Of a DNA stretch of 64,000 bases, positions 28,473 through 37,087 are shown piece by piece. Every line of letters starts with the position of its first letter. Within the stretch, counting starts at the first letter, position 1. This stretch comes from Isosphaeraceae bacterium EP7 (GTDB lineage Bacteria > Planctomycetota > Planctomycetia > Isosphaerales > Isosphaeraceae). A program made the position numbers and the translations under genes. The notes beneath the pieces are model-generated. The model did not search any database. It was not told where the DNA came from and worked only from the letters and a program-made list of their open reading frames with translations. The stretch is from the NCBI GenBank assembly GCA_038400315.1, contig CP151667.1:3669174-3733173 (forward strand), written 5' to 3'.

Positions 28473-28497
28473 GGATCCACCAGACCTCCTTCGATTC

Positions 28498-28531
28498 GCC
28501 CGCCCCGCGCCGTGCCTGGCGCGGGGCGGGC
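28498..28531 (+). terminator. 14-bp GC hairpin
   Basis: A perfect 14-bp stem (28498-28511 with 28518-28531) and a GTGCCT loop, 25 bases after the membrane-protein stop and 94 before the next start. No U-run follows. Terminator-like. Confidence 0.6.
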
Positions 28532-28624
28532 GTCCGTGTCGCCGGGCGATGAGCCGCCCCGACTTCCCCATCGCCGCGACCCGCGACCAGGACCGGGGGA
28601 TGCTCCCCGGGTGTGGACCCATCC

Positions 28625-30472
28625 ATGGCCTCGTCCCGCAAGACACTGACCGTCGACCACCCGATCGTCATCACGTTCCTGATCTTCGCGGTGATCGGCT
28701 TCATGTCGTTTGCCGCCGAGGTCCTGAAGCCGCTGGCGCTGGCGATCCTGCTCAGCTTCGCCCTGGCCCCGCTCTGCCGATTCCTGGAAAGGCGTGGCCT
28801 GCCCAGGCCGGCCGCGGTGGCCTTCAGCGTCATCTCCGCGCTCGGGATCTTGGGGGGTGTGGTCTACGTGGTCGAGACGCAGCTGGCCAACCTCGCCGAG
28901 AAGCTGCCCGAGTATCAGGAGAAGGTCGGCGAGAAGATCTCGAGAATGCGGCCAATGCAGTCCAAGGCGATCCGGAACGTCGAGCGGGCCGCAACGGCCA
29001 TCTCCAAGAGGGTCGAGGGAACAGCGGCCCCCGAGGCCGATGGCAAGAAGATCGAAAACGTCCGGGTCGTCGAGCAGACCACCTTCCGCGAGCGGCTCGA
29101 CTCGACGATCGGCCCGCTGCTGGAACCCTTGACGGTGGCCAGCTTCGTGGTGGTCCTCGTCCTGTTCATGCTCTATACGCGCGACGACATGAGCGACCGG
29201 ATGATCCGGCTGATGGGCCGGTCGAGGCTGAGCGTCACGACCAGGACCCTGGAGGAGGTGGGCCAGCGGATCAGTCGGTATCTGGCGATGTGGGGCCTGA
29301 TGAACTCGCTTTTCGGCCTCATCGTCGGCATCGGGCTCTGGGCGATCGGTGTCCCCTACGCGGTGCTCTGGGGCTTCATGGCCGCCTGCCTCCGGTTCAT
29401 CCCGTATGTGGGCGCGGCCGTCGCGTTCGCGCTCCCCCTGGCCTTCTCGTTCGCCCACTTCGACGGCTGGCGCGAGCCCCTGATGGTGGCGGCGCTCTAC
29501 GGGATTCTGGAGACGGCGGCCAACAGCTTCATCGAGCCGGTCGTTTACGGTAAGACGACCGGAGTGACGGCCCTTGGCCTGCTGGTGGCGGCGATGTTCT
29601 GGACCTGGCTCTGGGGGACCTTGGGGCTCTTGCTGTCGACCCCGCTGACGGTCTGCCTGGCGGTGCTGGGCAAGTCGGTGCCCGGACTGAGCTTCTTCGC
29701 GACCCTGATCGGCGAGGATTCGGACGCGGGCACCGAGGTCAAGTTCTATCAGCGGCTGCTGGCGATGGACGACGACGGTGCGTCGGCGATCATCGAGGAG
29801 GCGTCGAAGGAGCGGAGGCGCGAGGAGATCTGCGACCAGATCCTGATCCCCACCCTGAGCCATGCCGAGCGGGACCACGCCCGTGGGGAGCTGAACGACC
29901 ACGAGCGCGCGTTCCTCTGGCGGGTCATCTCCGACCAGCTCGAGGAATGGGAGCAGACGCCCGAGGTTCCGAGCCTGGACGCCTCGCCCGGCGAACTGCC
30001 CGCATCCTCGCCGGCAGGGCGTGCCGGAGGCCCGGTCGTGGGCGTCGCCACCAGGGACACGGCCGATCTGCTGGCCTTGCGGATGCTCGCCCTGGTCCTG
30101 CGGCCGTCGGGCGTGGCGATCGAAATCGTCGAAGAGGGCGAGTCTCCGCTGGACCTGGCCGGCCGCCTCGATTCGGAGAAGGCGTCGATGCTGGTGATCT
30201 CGCACGTCCCGCCCGAGGGCCTGACGTCCGCCCGCTACCTGATCCGCCGGCTGACCACCCAGACGCCCGGCCTGCCGATTCTGGCCTGTCGCTGGGGCGA
30301 CGGCGGGGAGACCGAGGCGATCACGGGCCGGTTGATTGCGGCCGGCGCCGAGGGGGTCGCGTTCCACCTGGAGGAGGCCGCAGCCACGATCCTGAAGCGG
30401 GTCCGGCCCAGGGCGGCGACGGCCCTCGCCCCGCCCGACCTGGTGGGAGCTTCGGGGGGAACGGGGGCCTGA
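28625..30472 (+). CDS. AI-2E/PerM family transporter with extra C-terminal domain
   Basis: A 615-residue AI-2E (UPF0118/PerM) membrane protein with about eight helices across residues 15-350 (LKPLALAILLSFALAPLCRFLERR; VPYAVLWGFMAACLRFIPYVGAAVAFALPL; TTGVTALGLLVAAMFWTWLWGTLGLLLSTPLTVCL). Residues 380-615 are cytoplasmic, with a helical linker and an alpha/beta unit (VVGVATRDTADLLALRMLALVLRPSGVAIEIVEEG...ISHVPPEGLTSARYLIRRL) resembling a B12-binding/Rossmann-like fold without the B12 histidine motif. Substrate unknown. The ATG at 28625 matches the paralogue's start (MASS...). A close paralogue lies at 58776-60686. Confidence 0.92.
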   Translation: MASSRKTLTVDHPIVITFLIFAVIGFMSFAAEVLKPLALAILLSFALAPLCRFLERRGLPRPAAVAFSVISALGILGGVVYVVETQLANLAEKLPEYQEKVGEKISRMRPMQSKAIRNVERAATAISKRVEGTAAPEADGKKIENVRVVEQTTFRERLDSTIGPLLEPLTVASFVVVLVLFMLYTRDDMSDRMIRLMGRSRLSVTTRTLEEVGQRISRYLAMWGLMNSLFGLIVGIGLWAIGVPYAVLWGFMAACLRFIPYVGAAVAFALPLAFSFAHFDGWREPLMVAALYGILETAANSFIEPVVYGKTTGVTALGLLVAAMFWTWLWGTLGLLLSTPLTVCLAVLGKSVPGLSFFATLIGEDSDAGTEVKFYQRLLAMDDDGASAIIEEASKERRREEICDQILIPTLSHAERDHARGELNDHERAFLWRVISDQLEEWEQTPEVPSLDASPGELPASSPAGRAGGPVVGVATRDTADLLALRMLALVLRPSGVAIEIVEEGESPLDLAGRLDSEKASMLVISHVPPEGLTSARYLIRRLTTQTPGLPILACRWGDGGETEAITGRLIAAGAEGVAFHLEEAAATILKRVRPRAATALAPPDLVGASGGTGA

Positions 30473-30535
30473 AGGAGGACGGCGACGCGTGCACTCGAAT
30501 TTGTGGAACGGCGAGGTCCGGGGTATCCTAGGGGG

Positions 30536-31870
30536 ATGAATCCCCGCGGACCCTTTGGCGAGTTCCCAGCCGTGACAAACGACGCTTCCAGGACGCTCAA
30601 GGTGACCTTGGAGTACGGCCGGACCGGCCTGGAGGTCGAATTGCCGGCCGACCGGGTCGTCGGTCCGCTGGAGATCCGGGTCGTTCCCCCCCTGGACCAG
30701 CCCGAGGCGGCCGTGGCCCTGGCGCTCGAGAAGCCGACGGGAACCCCGCCGCTCTCGCAGCTTGCCAAGGGCCGCAAGTCGGCCTGCATCGTCGTGTGCG
30801 ACATCACCCGGCCGGTGCCCAACGCGATCATCCTCCGGCCGATGCTGAAGGTCCTCCACGAGGCCGGCCTGGCGCGTGAGGACATCCTGATCCTGGTCGC
30901 CACCGGCCTGCACCGGCCCAGTACCGAGGCCGAACGCATAGAGATGCTGGGGGCCGAGATCGCCGGCGCCTACCGGGTCGAGGACCACTACGGCACCCGG
31001 CTGGAAGAGCACACATTCCTGGGCACCACCGAGCGCGGGGTCCCCGCCTGGATCGACACCCGGTACGTGACGGCCGATCTGAAGATCACGACCGGCCTGA
31101 TCGAGCCCCACCTGATGGCGGGCTATTCCGGCGGCCGCAAGCTGATCTGCCCGGGCATCGCCGCGCTCGAGACCGTCAAGGTCTGGCACGGGCCGGCCTT
31201 CCTGGAGCACCCCAAGGCCGATTGCGGCTTCCTGGAAGGCAACCCGGTGCACGAGGAGAACACCCTGATCGCCAAGATGGCCGGGTGCGACTTCATCGTG
31301 AACGTGACCCTCGACAGTGCCCGCCGCGTGACCTCGGTGGTGGCCGGCGACATGGAGGCCGCATTCCTGGAGGGGGTCGAGTTCGTCCGCGGGATCGTCA
31401 CCACGCCGGTCGCCCGCCAGGTGGACGTGGTGGTCACCAGTTCGGCCGGTTACCCGCTGGACACCACCTTCTACCAGGTGATCAAGGGGATGACCGGCTG
31501 CCTGCCGATTGTCAAGGAAGGCGGCACGATCATCATCGCAGCCGGCATGACGGAGGGCCTGGGCAGCGCCGAATTCCAGTCCTTGTTCAAAGAAAACGCG
31601 ACCCTGGAAGGGTTCATGGAGCGTATCCTGGGCAAGGACTACTTCGTGATGGACCAGTGGCAGGTCGAAGAGCTTGCCAAGGTCCGTCGCAAGGTGAAGG
31701 TCAAGGTCGTCAGCGACGGGGTGCCGGCCGATGTCCTGGCCGCCTGCTTCGTCGAGCCCGTCGCCAGTGTCGAGCTGGCCCTGGCCGACTCGCTGGCCGA
31801 GTACGGCCCCGACGCCCGGGTCGCGGTCATCCCCAAGGGGCCGTACGTGATGCCCGTGGTCGCCGGCTGA
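30536..31870 (+). CDS. LarA-like nickel-pincer racemase family (DUF2088)
   Basis: A 444-residue protein of the lactate-racemase LarA superfamily, which uses a nickel pincer nucleotide to racemise or epimerise 2-hydroxyacids. Conserved elements: [71 protein letters not shown] and a C-terminal [13 protein letters not shown] do not see larB/C/E genes nearby. Start uncertain: the ATG at 30536 has its G-rich tract too close, and a GTG at 30572 is an alternative. A terminator follows. True substrate unknown. Confidence 0.88.
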   Translation: MNPRGPFGEFPAVTNDASRTLKVTLEYGRTGLEVELPADRVVGPLEIRVVPPLDQPEAAVALALEKPTGTPPLSQLAKGRKSACIVVCDITRPVPNAIILRPMLKVLHEAGLAREDILILVATGLHRPSTEAERIEMLGAEIAGAYRVEDHYGTRLEEHTFLGTTERGVPAWIDTRYVTADLKITTGLIEPHLMAGYSGGRKLICPGIAALETVKVWHGPAFLEHPKADCGFLEGNPVHEENTLIAKMAGCDFIVNVTLDSARRVTSVVAGDMEAAFLEGVEFVRGIVTTPVARQVDVVVTSSAGYPLDTTFYQVIKGMTGCLPIVKEGGTIIIAAGMTEGLGSAEFQSLFKENATLEGFMERILGKDYFVMDQWQVEELAKVRRKVKVKVVSDGVPADVLAACFVEPVASVELALADSLAEYGPDARVAVIPKGPYVMPVVAG

Positions 31871-31904
31871 CGGCATTTTGGTTGCCGTTGTTAAGGATGT
31901 CAGA

Positions 31905-31938
31905 GGGCGGGCGTCCCGACGGAGCCCGCCCGATTTTT
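31905..31938 (+). terminator. Intrinsic terminator after LarA-like gene
   Basis: GGGCGGGC (31905-31912) pairs with GCCCGCCC (31924-31931), loop of 11 nt, followed by GATTTTTCT. It ends only 18 bases before the next ATG (31957), so that gene needs either its own promoter or read-through. Confidence 0.85.
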
Positions 31939-31956
31939 CTCGCGGAGCGAGCCACG

Positions 31957-32340
31957 ATGAGCGGATTGAGAACCAAGCGTCTTTCCTCCTGGATCCTCGC
32001 CCTGACCCTGGTCGCGCCCTTGCTGGTCGCCGACTCGGCCCAGGCCGGCGCCTATGCACGGTATAACCGCCGGCTGCGTAACGCCGAGCGAGATCTGGCG
32101 CAGGCCGACCTCAGGGCCGAGCGCCGGGCGATCCGCAGCACCTATTTCACGCCCGTCTTGCCCAGGACGTACGTCGTCCCCGGCCAGTCTGTCCCCGGCG
32201 GCGCGCTGGTCCCGCTCGACCCGTTGGTGGTCCCGTCCAGCAGGGTGATCATCAGCCAGCCGACCAGTCGGGTGTACATCAGCCAGCCGACCAGCAGGGT
32301 GTTCATCGGCCAGCCGGTCGGCCTGAACCCGGGCTGGTAA
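31957..32340 (+). CDS. Small exported repeat protein
   Basis: A 127-residue protein with a signal peptide (residues 1-31: WILALTLVAPLLVADSAQAG) followed by a basic region (YARYNRRLRNAERDLAQADLRAERRAIRS) and three C-terminal near-repeats SRVIISQPT / SRVYISQPT / SRVFIGQPV. The DNA of the repeat is almost identical from copy to copy (about 27-bp period from 32237). It could be a small envelope protein; no known family. It starts just after a terminator. Confidence 0.75.
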   Translation: MSGLRTKRLSSWILALTLVAPLLVADSAQAGAYARYNRRLRNAERDLAQADLRAERRAIRSTYFTPVLPRTYVVPGQSVPGGALVPLDPLVVPSSRVIISQPTSRVYISQPTSRVFIGQPVGLNPGW

Positions 32341-32538
32341 CCTCGGCCGACGACCGCGAGCGACCCGATCGATCGGCCGGTCCCAACCGAGTGGGCCGGC
32401 CGACTCCGTTTCGAAGGCTTGCGGGGCGGCGGTGCCTTGGCGTACTTTGGCTCGCGTCGCTGGCCTTCGAGACTCCCCTCCCGTGGGCCGCCCGTCGTTT
32501 GAAGTTCTTGCGCTTCTATCGAGGTGGTCCCCGATCTC

Positions 32539-33729
32539 ATGGCATGGATTCTCCTGGGCCGGTCGATCGTCGTCGCGGCGAACCTGGCGCTCCTGCTTCC
32601 CATCGGCTATCTCTTCCTGGTGACCCTGGCGGCCGCCTTCTATCGCCGGAAGCCGCCCTCGGCCGACGCCGGATCGACCCGGTTCCTGGTCGTCATCCCG
32701 GCCCACAATGAAGAGGCGGGCGTGGCCTCGACGGTGCAGAGCTGCCGGGCGATGGACTATCCGCCGGGGCAGTTCGACGTCCTGGTGATCGCCGATAACT
32801 GCGACGACCGGACCGCCGAGAAGGCCCGCGAGGCCGGGGCCCTGGTGGTCGAGCGCAGTGACCCGGTCAAGAAGACCAAGGGGTTCGCGCTCGAATACCT
32901 CTTCGCCCACCTGGCCGAGACCGGCGACCGGGCAAACTACGACGCGGCGGTGGTCATCGACGCCGACACCCTGGTGGATGCCGATCTCCTGCGGCGTTTC
33001 TCGGGGCCGATCTCCGGCGGGGCCGACTGGCTCCAGTGCTACTACACGGTGCGGAACGCCGACCAGTCCTGGCGGACGCAGCTTCTGACGTATGCTTACT
33101 CGCTGATTAACGGCGTGATGTCGCAGGGGCAGCACGTGCTGGGCCTTGGCTCCGGGCTGCGAGGCAACGGCATGGCGTTCACGTTCAGGGGGATGGACCG
33201 GGTCCCCTGGTCGTCGTACGGCCTGGCCGAAGATATGGAGTTCTGCTGGCAGTTGCGCACGGCCGGCGAGCGGGTGACGTTCGTGCCCGAGACGCGGGTC
33301 TATGCCGAGATGGTCAGCAAGGGGGGGCAGGGGGCGGCCTCGCAGCGGACACGCTGGGAAGTCGGCCGCGCCAAGCTCAAGGGGATGTTCACCGGGCCGC
33401 TCCTGAGATCATCCAAGAATTCTGTTTTGTTCAAGTTTCTTTATTTGATCGACATCAACCTGCCGCCGCTCGCCCGGCTGGGCCTGCTGCTGCTGCTGGC
33501 CACGGCCCTGACGCTCGCCTGGGCGCCTACGGCCCTGACGCTGGCCCTGAACGCCTGCCTCTGGGCGGGCCTGGGATGCTACCTCGCCAGTCCGTTCCTG
33601 CTGATGCGACTGCCGCTGCGTTACGGGCAGGCGCTCATTTACGCCCCGTTCTATGCCTTCTGGAAGGTGGCCCTGCTGCTCCGGCCCAAGCCCGAAGCCT
33701 GGGTCAGGACCGAGCGGGAAGAGGCCTGA
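32539..33729 (+). CDS. Family 2 glycosyltransferase, membrane-bound
   Basis: A 396-residue processive-type GT2. An N-terminal helix (LGRSIVVAANLALLLPIGYLFLVTLAAAF) is followed by the GT-A domain: VVIPAHNEEAGV, VVIDADTLVD (DxD), GLAEDMEFCWQL and QRTRWEVGR (Q(x)xRW). Three C-terminal helices follow. The layout suits polysaccharide synthesis at the cytoplasmic membrane. GAGGTGG lies 11 bases before the ATG; a GTG at 32524 is an alternative. It is convergent with hflX. No partner genes nearby fix the product. Confidence 0.92.
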   Translation: MAWILLGRSIVVAANLALLLPIGYLFLVTLAAAFYRRKPPSADAGSTRFLVVIPAHNEEAGVASTVQSCRAMDYPPGQFDVLVIADNCDDRTAEKAREAGALVVERSDPVKKTKGFALEYLFAHLAETGDRANYDAAVVIDADTLVDADLLRRFSGPISGGADWLQCYYTVRNADQSWRTQLLTYAYSLINGVMSQGQHVLGLGSGLRGNGMAFTFRGMDRVPWSSYGLAEDMEFCWQLRTAGERVTFVPETRVYAEMVSKGGQGAASQRTRWEVGRAKLKGMFTGPLLRSSKNSVLFKFLYLIDINLPPLARLGLLLLLATALTLAWAPTALTLALNACLWAGLGCYLASPFLLMRLPLRYGQALIYAPFYAFWKVALLLRPKPEAWVRTEREEA

Positions 33730-33738
33730 TTGAGGAAG

Positions 33739-33780
33739 GGAGCAACGGCCCCGTCGGCCGGCGACGGGGGCCGTTGCTCC
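33739..33780. terminator. Long hairpin between convergent genes
   Basis: GGAGCAACGGCCCCGTCG (33739-33756) pairs with 33762-33780 with a single extra G bulge; loop of five bases. It is between the glycosyltransferase stop and the hflX 3' end, so likely bidirectional. No U-run. Confidence 0.75.
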
Positions 33781-33786
33781 GATGGG

Positions 33787-35088
33787 TCAGACGACGAGGG
33801 GGTCCTCGCTCTGCCGGACCTTGGCGCCGTTCTCCAGGAGGAAGTCGAGGCACTTGCGCGGGACCCGGCACTGGAGGGTGACGTGCTCGTCGTCGTAGGT
33901 GCGGGTCTCGACGCGGGCGTGCTGGGCGAGGTAGGAGAGCACCTTGCCGTTGCCCACGTCGATGACGACCTCGGCGTCGACGGCCCGCTCGTCGAGGGCC
34001 TGGCGCACCGCGTGCTCGAGATCGCCGATCCCGTCGCCGCCGACCGCGCTGATGGTCACCGAGTTGGTGTGCTGGGCGCGTAACACGTCCAGGAACGACC
34101 GATCGGCCACCTTGTCGGCCTTGTTCAGGACCAGGATCGTCGGCTGCTTGTCGAGCCCGAGTTCGCGCAGGACGGTGTCGACCGCTTGCACCTGCTTCTC
34201 GGCCTCGGGGCTCGACGCGTCGACAACATGCAGCAGGAGGTCGGCCTGGCGGGCCTCTTCGAGCGTGGCCTTGAACGAGGCGACCAGCGTGTGCGGCAGG
34301 TCGCGGATGAAGCCGACGGTGTCGGACAGCAGCACGTAGCCGCCGCCTCGGAAGCTCCATCGCTTGGTCCGGGTGTCCAGAGTGGCGAAGAGCTTGTCCT
34401 CGACCAGGACCTCGGCCTTGGTCAGGGCGTTCATCAGGGTGCTCTTGCCGGCGTTGGTGTAGCCGACTAGCGAGACCGTCGCCACATCATTGCGGCCGGC
34501 GACCTCGCGCTCCTTGCGGGCCTGCACCTTGGAGAGCTTGGCCTTCAGGTCCTGGATCCGTTGCCCGACCAGCCGGCGGTCTTCTTCGAGCTGCTTCTCA
34601 CCGGGGCCTCGGACGCCGATGCCACCTTTATATCGCGACAGGTGAGTCCACATGCGCTTGAGGCGTGGCAGGGCATATTCGAGCTGCGCCAGCTCAACCT
34701 GGAGGTGGGCCTCGTGGGTGCTGGCGCGGGTGGCGAAGATGTCGAGGATGACCTCGGTGCGGTCGATCACCTTGACGGTGAGGGCCTTCTCCAGGTTCCT
34801 TGTCTGGGCGGGGCCGAGGTCATTGTCGAAGACGACGAGGTCGGCCTCGTGCGCATCGACTAGCCCCTTCAACTCGTCGACCTTGCCGCTGCCGATGTAG
34901 GTGGCGATGTCGACGTGTTGCCTGCGCTGGAGCATGGATCCGGCGATGGTCAGGCCGGCGGTCTTGGCCAGCCCCTGGATCTCGTCGAGGGGATCTTCGG
35001 GGTTGAAGTCGCCGCCCGGCAAGAGAACCTTGACCAGGACGGCCTTCTCGCGTTGGTCCGACGTTGCGGTCGTCTTACGTTCAATCAA
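33787..35088 (-). CDS. hflX: Ribosome-associated GTPase HflX
   Basis: A GTPase that binds 50S/70S ribosomes and can split stalled ribosomes. The N-terminal HflX domain (YIGSGKVDELKGLVDAHEADLVVFDNDLGPAQTRNLEKAL...GGIGVRGPGEKQLEEDRR) is complete. The G domain has P-loop GYTNAGKS, switch II DTVGFIRDLPHTLVASFKATLEE, and NKAD. No ATG lies upstream in frame; a TTG at 35088 preceded by AGGA with 7-nt spacing gives 433 residues, while a TTG at 35181 would give 464. The start is therefore uncertain. It is downstream of truB with 185 bases between. Confidence 0.95.
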   Translation of the reverse strand: MIERKTTATSDQREKAVLVKVLLPGGDFNPEDPLDEIQGLAKTAGLTIAGSMLQRRQHVDIATYIGSGKVDELKGLVDAHEADLVVFDNDLGPAQTRNLEKALTVKVIDRTEVILDIFATRASTHEAHLQVELAQLEYALPRLKRMWTHLSRYKGGIGVRGPGEKQLEEDRRLVGQRIQDLKAKLSKVQARKEREVAGRNDVATVSLVGYTNAGKSTLMNALTKAEVLVEDKLFATLDTRTKRWSFRGGGYVLLSDTVGFIRDLPHTLVASFKATLEEARQADLLLHVVDASSPEAEKQVQAVDTVLRELGLDKQPTILVLNKADKVADRSFLDVLRAQHTNSVTISAVGGDGIGDLEHAVRQALDERAVDAEVVIDVGNGKVLSYLAQHARVETRTYDDEHVTLQCRVPRKCLDFLLENGAKVRQSEDPLVV

Positions 35089-35273
35089 CGTTGGGTCCTG
35101 CCTCCGCGTTTGGGTGCTGTCTAGGGACGGGTCATCGAGCTTCAGGCGCGAATTGTAGATGGCATGCCTCCCGGACGTCAACGAAGGGGAGTTCTGGCCG
35201 CGACGTCCGTCCGCCGCGGCGAGCCCTTCCTCTCCCTCTTAGTTCGTTGGTCGGGGGGCAACTGTTCGTTCAT

Positions 35274-36188
35274 TCAGGCGATGACGGGCATCGACGCCAG
35301 GACGCGGCGCGGCCAGAGCTTGCCCTCTTCAGGCTTCCACTCGCCGATCGCCGCGAGCCGTCCGTCCGGCCCCATCATCGCGACCTCACCGGCCGGAATC
35401 GCCGGATCGTCGATACGCAACGGTCGCCCCTGGAGGATGTCGACAATCTGGGCGTCGACGAGGTTCACCCTGGGAAGCGACGGCACGGCACCGATGGGGG
35501 GGCGGAGCAGCTCGGCCAGGTTCTCGGCGTCAAGGGTGTCCGGATCTACTGCATCCTCGACCGTGAACGGGCCGATCTTGGTCCTGATGAGCACCTCAAC
35601 CATCCCGCCGCAGCCCAGCATCTCGCCGATATCCCGGGCGATCGACCGGATGTAAGTGCCCGACCCGCAATCGACTTCCAGCGTCAGCCGGGGCCATTCG
35701 TAGGACAGGATCTCGACCCTCGTGATCGTCACGGCCCGGGCCGCCAGGTCGACCACCACGCCGGCGCGGGCCAGGTCATACGCCCGCTTGCCCTCGCGCT
35801 TCAGGGCCGAGAACTGGGGGGGAATTTGCTGGATCACCCCGACCTGCGACGCCACCGCCTGCTCGACCGCCGCCCGCTCCGGCGCGACGGCCGTCGGGTC
35901 CGCGACCACGGTGCCATCAGCGTCGAGGGTATCGCTCCGGGACCCCAGCAGCACGACCGTCCGGTACGACTTGGGCATCTGCTGGACGTACTCGATGAGC
36001 CGGGTTGCCTGCCCGACGCAGAGCACCAGAACCCCCGAAGCCAGGGGGTCGAGCGTGCCGGCATGTCCGACCTTGGTCTTGCGCCAGATCCGAGTCACCC
36101 GGTCAACGGCCGCCCGCGAGGTCCAGCCCGAGGGCTTGTTCAGGTTCAGGAGTCCGCAGGGAGCCGCAACGGTGGAAGGAGTCGTCAT
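35274..36188 (-). CDS. truB: tRNA pseudouridine(55) synthase
   Basis: A 304-residue TruB that makes pseudouridine 55 in tRNA. Motifs: GLLNLNKPSGWTSRAAVDRV, the catalytic Asp in GHAGTLDPLASGVL, YDLARAGV, and CGSGTYIRSIARDIG. The ATG at 36188 is only two bases past the stop of a minus-strand repeat-bearing reading frame (36193-36191), which raises the question whether that frame is translated. Length is normal. Confidence 0.96.
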   Translation of the reverse strand: MTTPSTVAAPCGLLNLNKPSGWTSRAAVDRVTRIWRKTKVGHAGTLDPLASGVLVLCVGQATRLIEYVQQMPKSYRTVVLLGSRSDTLDADGTVVADPTAVAPERAAVEQAVASQVGVIQQIPPQFSALKREGKRAYDLARAGVVVDLAARAVTITRVEILSYEWPRLTLEVDCGSGTYIRSIARDIGEMLGCGGMVEVLIRTKIGPFTVEDAVDPDTLDAENLAELLRPPIGAVPSLPRVNLVDAQIVDILQGRPLRIDDPAIPAGEVAMMGPDGRLAAIGEWKPEEGKLWPRRVLASMPVIA

Positions 36189-36218
36189 CGTCAATCTTTG
36201 GCCTTCAGAGTGGTCGCA

Positions 36219-36290
36219 ATGGCTTCGATCGGCGCCAACGAAATGGCTTCGTCCGGCGCCCAGAGCATGGCTTCGATCGTCATCTCGCGG
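36219..36290. repeat. Three diverged 24-bp direct repeats
   Basis: ATGGCTTCG recurs at 36219, 36243 and 36267, each exactly 24 bases apart, with GGCGCC shared by the first two units. The period equals that of the large array 80 bases away, but the sequence is different. Translated on the plus strand the units read MASIGANE / MASSGAQS / MASIVISR. Confidence 0.8.
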
Positions 36291-36371
36291 GAAAGCGTCA
36301 CACGGTAGCTTCGGAAATCAGCCGAAATTTTGCAATGCAAGTTCCATAGTCCAAACTCCTTGAGGAAAATC

Positions 36372-36899
36372 GGCCCGCCGCGGTTGGGTTCGTTCGGCCC
36401 GCCGCGGTTGGGTTCGTTCGGCCCGCCGCGGTTGGGTTCGTTCGGCCCGCCGCGGTTGGGTTCGTTCGGCCCGCCGCGGTTGGGTTCGTTCGGCCCGCCG
36501 CGGTTGGGTTCGTTCGGCCCGCCGCGGTTGGGTTCGTTCGGCCCGCCGCGGTTGGGTTCGTTCGGCCCGCCGCGGTTGGGTTCGTTCGGCCCGCCGCGGT
36601 TGGGTTCGTTCGGCCCGCCGCGGTTGGGTTCGTTCGGCCCGCCGCGGTTGGGTTCGTTCGGCCCGCCGCGGTTGGGTTCGTTCGGCCCGCCGCGGTTGGG
36701 TTCGTTCGGCCCGCCGCGGTTGGGTTCGTTCGGCCCGCCGCGGTTGGGTTCGTTCGGCCCGCCGCGATTGGGTTCGTTCGGGCCGCCGCGATTGGGTTCG
36801 TTCGGGCCGCCGCGATTGGGTTCGTTCGGGCCGCCGCGATTGGGTTCGTTCGGGCCGCCGCGATTGGGTTCGTTCGGGCCGCCGCGATTGGGTTCGTTC
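36372..36899. repeat. 22-copy, 24-bp perfect tandem array
   Basis: Twenty-two head-to-tail 24-bp units with no spacers. The first 16 units (36372-36755) are identical, with core CCGCCGCGGTTGGGTTCGTT. Unit 17 is a hybrid, and units 18-22 (36780-36899) carry two changes (GGGCC for GGCCC at the start and CGATTG for CGGTTG). The block structure shows recent unit-by-unit expansion from two parental types. Every one of the six frames is stop-free. It lies between truB and the J-domain gene. Confidence 0.97.
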
Positions 36900-37087
36900 G
36901 GCGTCTTCGAGATGAAATTGTCAAAGATCTGACCTGCGTGCTCGCGAGGGATTCAGCGGCGCGCAGCACGTCTGTAGAGTTGCGATTGGCGAGGATTTCC
37001 GGCAGGGTTTTTCAAAAATCTTCTCGGATGACCCATCTCAGGATAGGGGGCAGGAGGGCCAGCGTTCGACCGTCTCGGAAGGGTTCG

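Larger units (their letters stand above)
36191..36952 (-). other. Start-less reading frame through the tandem array
   Basis: On the minus strand one frame is open from 36952 to the TGA at 36193-36191. It reads IPREHAGQIFDNFISKTP, then 22 octapeptides of the type NEPNRGGP, then IFLKEFGLWNLHCKIS..., and ends APDEAISLAPIEAIATTLKAKD, two bases before truB. There is no ATG, GTG or TTG between the preceding stop (36955-36953) and the array. It may be a pseudogene remnant, a frame reached by frameshift, or fortuitous because all six frames of the array are open. Hydrophilic Asn/Pro/Gly composition favours it over the other frames. Confidence 0.3.

Noticed and set aside
28046-32059. Very long minus-strand open frame antisense to the AI-2E and LarA-like genes
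   Set aside because: It is antisense to two well-supported genes and has His/Arg/Gln/Pro-rich filler composition typical of GC-rich shadow frames.
36372-36899. CRISPR array
   Set aside because: Units are contiguous 24-mers with no spacers, and no cas genes are nearby.
36372-36899. Iteron-type replication origin
   Set aside because: No replication initiator gene nearby; the array lies between chromosomal housekeeping genes. It remains untested.
36330-36932. Plus-strand 200-residue protein of GPPRLGSF repeats, and a minus-strand RTNPTAAG-repeat frame
   Set aside because: All six frames of the array are open, so length means nothing; these frames have no non-repeat flanks with protein-like character. 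I kept only the NEPNRGGP frame as a low-confidence item.
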